Assembly (NCBI RefSeq): GCF_007830155.1
Contig: NZ_VLKY01000002.1
Span: 248,001 to 312,000, forward strand
Length of the DNA: 64,000 nucleotides
Direction of reading: 5' to 3'
From: Pseudomonas duriflava
GTDB lineage: Bacteria; Pseudomonadota; Gammaproteobacteria; Pseudomonadales; Pseudomonadaceae
Of this stretch, positions 44,870-52,456 are shown one piece after another. Under the pieces are notes generated by a model. The model searched no databases. It was not told the DNA's origin and saw only the letters and a list, made by a program, of their open reading frames with translations. The position numbers and the translations under genes are program-made. How positions within the stretch are numbered: the first letter of the stretch is position 1; every line of letters begins with the position of its first letter.

Positions 44870-46237
44870 TCACGCATGCGTTAGATACCAACGCCAATCC
44901 TGTTCCCCTACTTCTCCCATGAATTGACGGTATTCGGCCCATTTGATGGCTAGAAATACTTTCAAAAATTCCTCACCTAACGCCTCCCGCGCCCATAGCG
45001 AAGTTTCCAGGCTGCGTAGTGCAGTGAGCCAGTCTGTAGGTAAGGTTTCACGAACCGGTTCATAGCCGTTACCTACAATAGGCTCGCCGGGATCTATTTC
45101 TTCACGAATACCTTTATGAATACCGGAGAGGATCGCTGCGGCGGCAAGGTACGGGTTGGCATCGGCGCCGCAAATGCGATGCTCAATGTGACGGCTGTAG
45201 GCCGGACCGCCAGGAATACGAAAGGAGACGGTACGGTTGTTTACGCCCCAACTCTTGGCCAGCGGGGCGTAGCTATTGGCCTGGAATCGGCGAAAGGAGT
45301 TGGCGTTGGGGCAGAAAACAGCCAGCGCATCGTTCAGCGTGGCCATCATTCCGCCAATGGCGTGGCGCAGCAGTGGCGTGCCGTGAGGATCTTCGCTGGC
45401 CATAAGATTTCTACCCTCTGCGTCGGCCAGACTGACGTGCATATGCAGGCCATTGCCCGCCAACTCGCCAAACGGTTTGGCCATAAAGCAGGCCTGCAAA
45501 CCGTGCTTATTAGCAACGCCACGCACCAGCCGCTTGTAGCGAACGCCCTCGTCCACCGCCTGCAGCGCATCGAAACGGTGCTCCAGCGTCAGTTCGATTT
45601 GGGAAGGTGCGTATTCGGAAATGGCCGTGCGTATCGGTAGCCCTTGTACCTTGCAGGCCGCGTATAAGTCATCAAAAAACGGCTGTAGCTGCTCCAGTTC
45701 ATATACACCATAGACCTGCGGTGCCTGTGGACGGACGCCGTTCATTTGCACGGCGGGCTGCGGGCGGCCTAGAGCGTCGCGCTGCTTATCGAGCAGGTAG
45801 AACTCCAGCTCCACAGCCATAACCGGGTAGTAGCCATCAGCCTTGAGTCGATCCACTGTACGTACCAACACGTGACGTGGATCAGCGGGCGTAGCGGGCA
45901 GGCCTTTCTCCGGGTGCATACTGACCTGTACCTGTCCGGTAGGTACCGTACGCCAGGGTTGTAGGGTCAGGCTGCCGGGTAGCGGGTACGTCCAACAATC
46001 AGCATCGGCTACCTCCCAAACCAAGCCAGTCTCGTCAACATCCTCACCTTGAATGGTTAGCGCCAGAATGGAGCTTGGCAACGGACGGCCGTTTTCGTAG
46101 ATGGCTAGCAATTCATCGCGGTGTAGGAGCTTTCCACGTGGAACACCGTTGGCGTCGATCAGTATCAGCTCGATGCTGCGTACATCAGGATACTGGGCAA
46201 GAAAGTCGCGGGCTTCCTGGGGGTCGGCAAAGGTCAT
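44870..46237 (-). CDS. Glutamine synthetase family ligase (gamma-glutamylpolyamine synthetase-like)
   Basis: A 455-residue glutamine-synthetase homologue. The beta-grasp N-terminal domain is followed by the catalytic barrel with VELEFYLLD (metal Glu), NGLHMHVSL, NSFRRFQANSYAP and NNRTVSFRIPGG, then IEHRICGADANPYL. The length is that of PuuA/SpuB/PauA proteins, which join glutamate to putrescine or other amines, rather than of GlnA; the GlnA adenylylation-site region is absent. It lies 18 bp after a class III aminotransferase gene, which suggests amine catabolism. The substrate is not certain. Confidence 0.85.
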   Translation of the reverse strand: MTFADPQEARDFLAQYPDVRSIELILIDANGVPRGKLLHRDELLAIYENGRPLPSSILALTIQGEDVDETGLVWEVADADCWTYPLPGSLTLQPWRTVPTGQVQVSMHPEKGLPATPADPRHVLVRTVDRLKADGYYPVMAVELEFYLLDKQRDALGRPQPAVQMNGVRPQAPQVYGVYELEQLQPFFDDLYAACKVQGLPIRTAISEYAPSQIELTLEHRFDALQAVDEGVRYKRLVRGVANKHGLQACFMAKPFGELAGNGLHMHVSLADAEGRNLMASEDPHGTPLLRHAIGGMMATLNDALAVFCPNANSFRRFQANSYAPLAKSWGVNNRTVSFRIPGGPAYSRHIEHRICGADANPYLAAAAILSGIHKGIREEIDPGEPIVGNGYEPVRETLPTDWLTALRSLETSLWAREALGEEFLKVFLAIKWAEYRQFMGEVGEQDWRWYLTHA

Positions 46238-46255
46238 GATCGGGCTCTTATGTGG

Positions 46256-47647
46256 TTATTCGCGGGCGTTGGGCAGGGCCAGCAGATCGGCCAGTGCATT
46301 ATCCAGCGTGGCGATGAGGCGATCCACGTCCGCCTCGGTGGTATCCGGGCAGCACAGAGTCATGTTGTGAAACGGCGTGATCAAGATGCCGCGGTTGATC
46401 AGGTACAGGTGCAAAACCATCTGTAATTCATCATAGAAGGCCGCCTCAGCCTCGGCACCAGTCTTGGGCGGGACTGGGCAGAACTGAAATTCGCACCGTG
46501 CGCCCAGCTCGGTCACTGACCACTCCAAGCCATGCCCGGCGATCAATCTACGGAAGCCATCGGCGAGGCGCTTGGCTAGCGGCAGCATGTGGGCATAGGC
46601 GGCAGGCGTCATCACCTGCTCCAGGTTGGCACGCATGCAGTGCATGGCCAAGGCGTTGGCTGAAAGCGTAGTACCCATGCCGCTGTGGCCATGTCCGTGG
46701 CTGTGCTCCTGAGCCTCGCTCCGGGCGCTTTGCATGCGCTCGGCCATTTCTTGACTACAACCGAATACGCCGCAGGGCACACCGCCGGCGATGGGTTTGC
46801 CCATCACGAAAAAGTCCGGATCAAGGTTCCACAGGCGGGTACAGCCGCCGATATTCGTGGAAATGGTATGAGTCTCGTCGATGATCAGCAGTGCGCCGTA
46901 CTGGCGAGTCAGCTCGCGGCATGCCTGAAGAAAGCTTGGTTCCGGCAGAACCATGCCGATGTTAGTCATGGCCGGTTCGCACAGCAACGCGCAAACGTCG
47001 CCTTCGACCAGCGCTGCTTCCAATGCAGCCACATCGTTGAAGGGAATGGCACGGCTGTACTGAGTGAGATCATAGGCTTGTCCAACCAGGCCGGAGCGTG
47101 GCACGGTTTGGCCATCTCGGCGGCGCACCATCACATCGTCCACCGTGCCGTGGTAGCAGCCATCGAATACCAGAAGGGTCTTGCGACCCGTTACGGCACG
47201 GGCCCAGCGCAGCACGTAGCGATTGGCATCGGTTGCCGTGGCGGTAACCTGCCAATACGGCAAGCCGAAGCGCTCTGCCAACAGCTCGCCGCAGACCACC
47301 GCGTCTTCGCTCGGCAGCATGGTTGTGAGGCCGTTGGAGGCTTGTTCAATCAGTGCCCTGGCGATCGGATCCGGCGAGTGGCCGAACATGGTGCCGGTAT
47401 CGCCCAGGCAGAAGTCGACGTATTCGTGGCCATCCACATCGTAGAAGCGCGCCCCCTTGGCCCGCTCGACGAACAGAGGCACCGGCGTCGACCAGTCGGC
47501 CATCCAGTGCATGGGAACGCCTCCATAAAGCGACTTTCGGGCGCGTTCGGCCAGCGCTACGGAGTTCGGATTGTTGGCAAGAAAGCGCTCGCGCTCCTGA
47601 GCGGTAAAGGTCGCTACGGCGGATGGGCTGATACCACTGGCGGTCAT
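46256..47647 (-). CDS. Class III aminotransferase (glutamate-1-semialdehyde aminomutase-like)
   Basis: A 463-residue PLP enzyme of fold type I. DGCYHGTVDD, ALLCEPAMTNIGMVLPEP, IIDETHTI and the lysine motif FVMGKPIAGGVPCG give the class III order. The FGHSPDPIARALIEQ and MTNIGMVLPEP segments are closer to HemL-like aminotransferases than to SpuC-type putrescine transaminases. A His/Gly-rich loop (EHSHGHGHSG) replaces the usual short linker. ATG 47647 with AAGG upstream was chosen. It precedes the GS-like ligase gene in one operon. The substrate is unknown. Confidence 0.82.
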   Translation of the reverse strand: MTASGISPSAVATFTAQERERFLANNPNSVALAERARKSLYGGVPMHWMADWSTPVPLFVERAKGARFYDVDGHEYVDFCLGDTGTMFGHSPDPIARALIEQASNGLTTMLPSEDAVVCGELLAERFGLPYWQVTATATDANRYVLRWARAVTGRKTLLVFDGCYHGTVDDVMVRRRDGQTVPRSGLVGQAYDLTQYSRAIPFNDVAALEAALVEGDVCALLCEPAMTNIGMVLPEPSFLQACRELTRQYGALLIIDETHTISTNIGGCTRLWNLDPDFFVMGKPIAGGVPCGVFGCSQEMAERMQSARSEAQEHSHGHGHSGMGTTLSANALAMHCMRANLEQVMTPAAYAHMLPLAKRLADGFRRLIAGHGLEWSVTELGARCEFQFCPVPPKTGAEAEAAFYDELQMVLHLYLINRGILITPFHNMTLCCPDTTEADVDRLIATLDNALADLLALPNARE

Positions 47648-47959
47648 GCTGAACACCTTGTGCGGGCTTTTAGCCATCCTATGAGTAACGGCGCAAAACG
47701 CAAAGGGCTGGCGGAGCAGCAATCCATAACGTATTTCTCCGAACCGGATGCACCAGCGACAGGGTGAACGTAAATACGGTGACGCTGATCAGCGCATGGA
47801 CGAATCAGCCCCTTGCGCTACGCTCACTAAAAGGTAGCGCTTTATAGATCAGGCCAAACGATTTTTGCAGGTCTAGGCCTACTCGCTACGCATTAGTCTT
47901 TAACCGGTCGTAGCAACGCCAGAACCTTGCATTTCTAGTCCTGACGATGAGGCAGTAAC
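47648..47959. other. Divergent intergenic region
   Basis: This 312-bp gap separates the divergent aminotransferase and carbonic anhydrase genes and should hold both promoters. I see no clear operator, repeat or small gene in it. Confidence 0.6.
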
Positions 47960-48694
47960 ATGCGCAACAGTGGTCTATCCCGACGTGTTTTCTTTCGTAG
48001 CGCCTGCGCCGGCGCACTGGGCGTAGCAGGAAGTACCATGCTGCCACAGGCGTTCGCCGCCGATGAGCCAAAGAAGGCCACCATAACGCCGGATGAAGCA
48101 CTCAGCCGATTGAAGCAAGGCAATCAGACTTTCCTGGAGAACAAACAGTCGTTGCCCGCCGCTATGGGTAGTGAGCGCCGCCTGGAAATCGCACGTAGCC
48201 AGTCGCCGTTTGCGGTGTTGGTATCCTGCTCTGACAGCCGCGTGCCGCCAGAACTGCTGTTCGGTCGAGGGCTGGGCGAGTTGTTTATCGTCCGCAATGC
48301 CGGGAATACGGTAGATACGGTGGCGCTCGGCAGCATCGAATATGCGGTCTATGCCTTGGGGGTTCCACTCATCGTCGTGCTGGGGCATGAGCGGTGCGGC
48401 GCAGTGGATGCGGCGCTGGCGGTGGTCGAAAAGAATGCCTCTTATCCGGGCAGTCTTAATCAGATGATCGAACCCATCATTCCGGCCGTCCTCAAGGCCA
48501 AGGCCGCCTGCAACTGCGCGGCAAACCATGACGAACTCCTGGATGCCTCCGTTCGGGAAAACGTGCAGCGGATCGTAGGGCGTCTCAAGACATCAGAACC
48601 CGTACTGCTCAATCCGCTTCGCGAGGGCAAGCTTAAGATTGTAGGCGCCCGCTATGACCTGGACGATGGCCGGGTGGAATTTTTCGAAAGCTAA
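47960..48694 (+). CDS. Tat-exported beta-carbonic anhydrase
   Basis: A 244-residue protein. The N-terminus has a twin-arginine signal (SRRVFF with Arg8-Arg9) and a hydrophobic stretch cleaved near QAFAADE. The beta-carbonic anhydrase domain has zinc and active-site residues Cys90, Asp92, Arg94 (SCSDSR) and His143/Cys146 (LGHERCG). It interconverts CO2 and bicarbonate, here probably in the periplasm after folding in the cytoplasm. ATG 47960 begins the Tat signal. No operon partner is visible. Confidence 0.92.
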   Translation: MRNSGLSRRVFFRSACAGALGVAGSTMLPQAFAADEPKKATITPDEALSRLKQGNQTFLENKQSLPAAMGSERRLEIARSQSPFAVLVSCSDSRVPPELLFGRGLGELFIVRNAGNTVDTVALGSIEYAVYALGVPLIVVLGHERCGAVDAALAVVEKNASYPGSLNQMIEPIIPAVLKAKAACNCAANHDELLDASVRENVQRIVGRLKTSEPVLLNPLREGKLKIVGARYDLDDGRVEFFES

Positions 48695-48854
48695 GGCTAA
48701 GCGAGAAAGGGCTCGGCAAGCAGGTGTAAATGCATGAGCCCGTTAGCCCCTCTCGGGAGCCTTATTGAAAATCGGCTGGCCTGTTGGGGCTGAGAACGCT
48801 ATAAGAACCCTTTACCGCAGTCCTGCGGCCTGGCTCCTGCACGAGGTTATATTC

Positions 48855-49463
48855 TTGCTCCTTTACGATCTGGAACGATCCGGTAACTGTTACAAGATCC
48901 GCTTGCTGCTCTCCCTTCTCGGTATTACCTATCAAAAAACGTCTGTGGATTTAAATGCAGGCGAAGGCCAACAGCCGGAATTCCTGGCACTTAACCCCCG
49001 TGGGCAGGTGCCTGTGCTGGTGGACAACGACACCACGCTCTGGGACTCGACGGCCATCCTCGTCTACCTGGCTCGCCAATACGGCCGAGGCCTCTGGCTA
49101 CCCACTGACCCGGTCGGCATGGCCAAGGTTATGCAGTGGCTGTCCTTCGAGCAAAACGAAGGCCGCTATGGCCTGGGCCGTGCCCGAGCGATCACCTTGA
49201 ACAGCCCCACGTTGCTGGCCCGGACGGGCAATCTGGAAGACAGTCAAGCGCTTGCCCTGATAGGGCTGGATGTATTGGAAAAGCAGCTTACAGGAAACGA
49301 ATGGCTGGTACCTGAGGCCGGCGGCCCAACCCTGGCCGACATCGCCTGCTACCCTTACACAGCGCTGGCGCCGGAAGGCGGCATCGACTTGGAACCCTTC
49401 GTTGCCATCAAACGATGGCTGACGCGTATGCGTACGCTGCCAGGGTATATCGAGCTGCCTTGA
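48855..49463 (+). CDS. Glutathione S-transferase family protein
   Basis: A 202-residue GST with thioredoxin-like domain LYDLERSGNCYKIRLLLSLL and glutathione-binding NPRGQVPVLVDND and WDSTAILVYLA. The helical domain contains PTLADIACYPY, the N-capping motif. TTG 48855 is the probable start: GAGG lies 8 nt upstream and it gives the normal GST N-terminus, whereas the upstream ATG (48765) adds 30 unrelated residues. Cys41 of the long frame (the Cys of SGNC) sits at the usual catalytic position. Confidence 0.85.
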   Translation: MLLYDLERSGNCYKIRLLLSLLGITYQKTSVDLNAGEGQQPEFLALNPRGQVPVLVDNDTTLWDSTAILVYLARQYGRGLWLPTDPVGMAKVMQWLSFEQNEGRYGLGRARAITLNSPTLLARTGNLEDSQALALIGLDVLEKQLTGNEWLVPEAGGPTLADIACYPYTALAPEGGIDLEPFVAIKRWLTRMRTLPGYIELP

Positions 49464-49472
49464 TGATTTGCT

Positions 49473-49506
49473 TGCCTGCATTCTGTACCAGTAAGCCATG
49501 CAGGCA
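49473..49506 (+). terminator. Hairpin downstream of the GST gene
   Basis: TGCCTGCAT and ATGCAGGCA form a perfect 9-bp stem with a 16-nt loop, 10 bp after the GST stop. There is no U-tract. Confidence 0.45.
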
Positions 49507-49653
49507 GGCACGTCGCCGGTGATCAGTCCATGCAAGTGAGCCTGCCCTTTACCGATGCGCACCAAGCTCCTCGGCGTTAAGTGAGCACTCTGTTGCGGGA
49601 TTCGCTAGTACCTGAGAGACAGCGTGATCTAGCAACAAGGGGCCCTGTCTCAA

Positions 49654-50142
49654 TCACCTTTCCAACATCCGATACATGACGTAGCAGTCCACCAGCCCCT
49701 TCGTTTTGTGGCGATAGGCCTTGGGCAACGTGCCGACGATCTCGAAGCCATGCCTTTTCCAGAGAGCCACTGCGGTCTCGTTGGTCGAAACCACCGAGTT
49801 GAACTGCATTGCCATAAAGCCCAACTCGCGGCCGATCTGTAAGGAGTGAGCGCATAAAGCACTGGCTACGCCTTGGCCGCGGGCGGCGGGTGCCGTCATG
49901 TAGCCGCAGTTGCAAACATGGTTGCCTGGGCCGGCAGCGTTGGGTTTGAGGTAATAGGTACCGAGAATCTGTCCGTCCTTTTCGGCCACATAGGTAACCT
50001 GCGGCAGCTCCACCCACAGTTTCCAGGCCATATCACGGTCCATGTCTGGATCGAAGGCATAGGTTTCCTGCGCCTGGACAACAGTCTGGATGATCGGCCA
50101 GACCTGGTCGAAATCGGCGGCGGTAAGGGGGCGGATATTCAC
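49654..50142 (-). CDS. GNAT family N-acetyltransferase
   Basis: A 162-residue acetyltransferase. NIRPLTAADFDQVWPIIQ opens the fold, and acetyl-CoA is bound by the ARGQGVASALCAHSL segment (R/Q-x-x-G-x-A type). VVSTNETAVALWKRHGFEIVG is the typical C-terminal strand-helix. GTG 50142 is the likely start, with AGGAG 8 nt upstream; longer frames to 50220 lack a ribosome-binding site. The acceptor substrate is unknown. Confidence 0.88.
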   Translation of the reverse strand: MNIRPLTAADFDQVWPIIQTVVQAQETYAFDPDMDRDMAWKLWVELPQVTYVAEKDGQILGTYYLKPNAAGPGNHVCNCGYMTAPAARGQGVASALCAHSLQIGRELGFMAMQFNSVVSTNETAVALWKRHGFEIVGTLPKAYRHKTKGLVDCYVMYRMLER

Positions 50143-50267
50143 GGGTACATCTCCTGATAGCGAGACGGAAAGCATTGCCGATCTTGCACCATACCGTCCA
50201 GAGGGCACGTACCCATCCACGGATAAAGCGCGCTATACCTAAAGCACCTGCTTCAGGAGTGTTCGCC

Positions 50268-51917
50268 ATGCTGTGGAGTCAGTACGCCGAAACGCACGAA
50301 GTTTTCAACCAGGTGCCGCCGCTGGAAGGTGCCAATCTCTACCGGCTCGACCTGCCCTTGCAGGAAGGAATCCATCGCTACGGCGGTGGCTGGGCAGAGG
50401 AGCGGCTAGATACCTACGGGGCGCTGGCAGGCGGCCCGCTAATAGCCGCGGGTGTTCTCGCCAATGAGAACCCGCCGGTCTTTCACAGCCATGACCGTTA
50501 TGGGCGACGGATCGACCAGATCGACTTTCACCCGGCCTATCACGAGCTGATGCGAACGGCTGTCAGACACGGTATTCCTTCCCTGCCCTGGACTCATCCG
50601 CAACCAGGAGCCCATGTCGCCCGCGCCGCGCTGATGTACCTGCACAACCAGGCCGAAGCCGGGACCAGTTGCCCGCTCACCATGACCTTTGCCAGCGTAC
50701 CCGCCTTGAGGCATCAGCCAACCGTGGCCACCCAGTGGCTACCCAAGGTAACGGCAACGGTCTACGACCCGGCCAACGCACCTATGGAAGCCAAGAGCGG
50801 CGTGACGATTGGCATGGCAATGACCGAAAAGCAGGGCGGCACGGATGTCCGCGCCAATACCACCCAGGCGCACGCCATCGGCGCGAGCGGGCCTGGCGAG
50901 GCGTACGAATTGGTCGGCCACAAATGGTTCTGTTCCGCTCCCATGTGCGATGCGTTCCTGACCCTGGCACAGACGCCCCGGGGCCTGTCCTGCTTTCTGC
51001 TGCCGCGCTTCCGCCCGGACGGCAGTCACAATCAAATTTATATCCAGCGCCTGAAAAACAAGCTCGGCAACCGTTCAAACGCTTCCAGCGAAGTGGAATA
51101 CCGTGGCGCACTGGCCTGGCTGATGGGTGAGGAAGGCCGTGGCGTGGCAAATATCCTGACCATGGTCGGTATGACCCGCTTCGACTGCATGATCGGCTCC
51201 AGCTCGCTTATGCGCCAGGCACTCACCCAGGCCCTGCACCACTGTGCACACCGAAAGGTCAGCGGCAAGGTGTTGGCTGAACAGCCGCTCATGCAGAATG
51301 TATTGGCCGATCTTGCCCTGGAAAGCGAGGCGGCTCTGGTATTGACGCTGCGCATGGCCAAGGCCCTCGACTGGCCCACCGATGAAGGCGAAGCGGCCTT
51401 TGCCCGATTGGTCACGGCGGTAGGCAAGTATTGGATCTGCAAGCGCGCTCCGGCCTTTATCAACGAGGCACAGGAATGCCTGGGCGGGGCCGGTTATATC
51501 GAGGACAGCATTCTGCCGCGCTTGTATCGCGAGGCACCGGTGAACTCTATCTGGGAAGGCTCCGGCAACGTGCAGTGTCTGGACGTACTGCGCACATTGT
51601 CACGCGAACCCGGCGTACAGGATGTCCTGTTTGACGCGCTCGATGAAGGCCGGGGCGACCCACTGCTGCACGCGTATGTCGTTCGACTCAAGCAGGAACT
51701 GGCCAGGCCCGATGACGCTCCCTACCGCGCTCGTCAGCTCACCGAGACCATTGCCCTCGCCCTGCAGGCCCGCTTGCTGCTTGATGCTGGCAACAACGCT
51801 GTGAGCGACGCGTTCCTTGTCAGCCGCCTGGGCGATGCGCGCGGCTGCGTCTACGGCAGCCTACCGACCGGTCTGGCTCTCGGCGCCCTGCTGCACCGCA
51901 GCCTGCCGCCAGCCTAA
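50268..51917 (+). CDS. AidB-like acyl-CoA dehydrogenase
   Basis: A 549-residue flavoprotein. The acyl-CoA dehydrogenase core has MTEKQGGTDVRANTT, HKWFCSAPMCDAFL and the C-terminal CLGGAGYIEDS...LYREAPVNSIWEGSGNV. The start MLWSQYAETHEVFNQVPPLEG and the extra C-terminal region match AidB, the isovaleryl-CoA dehydrogenase-like alkylation-response protein that also binds DNA. AGGAG precedes ATG 50268. Without Ada or other repair genes nearby a role in alkylation defence is only an inference. Confidence 0.9.
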   Translation: MLWSQYAETHEVFNQVPPLEGANLYRLDLPLQEGIHRYGGGWAEERLDTYGALAGGPLIAAGVLANENPPVFHSHDRYGRRIDQIDFHPAYHELMRTAVRHGIPSLPWTHPQPGAHVARAALMYLHNQAEAGTSCPLTMTFASVPALRHQPTVATQWLPKVTATVYDPANAPMEAKSGVTIGMAMTEKQGGTDVRANTTQAHAIGASGPGEAYELVGHKWFCSAPMCDAFLTLAQTPRGLSCFLLPRFRPDGSHNQIYIQRLKNKLGNRSNASSEVEYRGALAWLMGEEGRGVANILTMVGMTRFDCMIGSSSLMRQALTQALHHCAHRKVSGKVLAEQPLMQNVLADLALESEAALVLTLRMAKALDWPTDEGEAAFARLVTAVGKYWICKRAPAFINEAQECLGGAGYIEDSILPRLYREAPVNSIWEGSGNVQCLDVLRTLSREPGVQDVLFDALDEGRGDPLLHAYVVRLKQELARPDDAPYRARQLTETIALALQARLLLDAGNNAVSDAFLVSRLGDARGCVYGSLPTGLALGALLHRSLPPA

Positions 51918-52456
51918 CCGTACAGCCGTTGTGCCCAACGGTTGAAACCTTTGGGCACTTTCACGGCTCCTAACCTTCGGGACCATTCAGGACGGACGGT
52001 GGACGATGTGAGCCTACGGACACTTCTACTGATACCAAGGCTCCTCCTTGGAGGCGGCTACGTACAGGCACACGTGGTTACCGGTGCGCGGCCCGACAGT
52101 CCACCCAAGTGGCATGCCTTAGGCTCTACTCATGCCACAGTGGCCGCGACGTATGACATATCGGCCTTCCTGACACGGCTGACGCCTAGCCTTTTACGCT
52201 CACACGTATTGATCGACCCGCCACCGCCTTCGCACTACCAGGCCTTTACGCCTCTACCTCCTGAGCCTCCGCCCAAACTCACGCCCGTTTGACCTGCCCT
52301 TTTTCTTTGCTCAAACAGAGGCGTGACCATGATCTATTCCCGATGCCCGCCGTACCAGAGCCCAGCCTTCAGACTGGTCCATAACAGCCTTCCCGTTCGC
52401 CTGATGTCTACTCTGCCATGCGGCCTTGCCACATGGCACCTGCAAGGAGTCCTCTG
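51918..52456. other. Long intergenic region before the molybdoenzyme gene
   Basis: No supported gene lies in these 539 bp. A small stem (CCGTTG/CAACGG, 51926-51941) just after the AidB-like gene may help termination. A Pro/Leu-rich frame ending at 52292 without a convincing start is described under rejected items. The ribosome-binding AAGGAG of the next gene is at 52444-52449. Confidence 0.55.

Noticed and set aside
46685-47767. 360-codon open frame antisense to the aminotransferase
   Set aside because: It is a shadow of the aminotransferase frame, with no ribosome-binding site or domain.
51942-52292. 116-codon Pro/Leu-rich frame in the gap before the molybdoenzyme gene
   Set aside because: It opens on TTG without a ribosome-binding site, has no recognisable domain, and its codon pattern is not gene-like.
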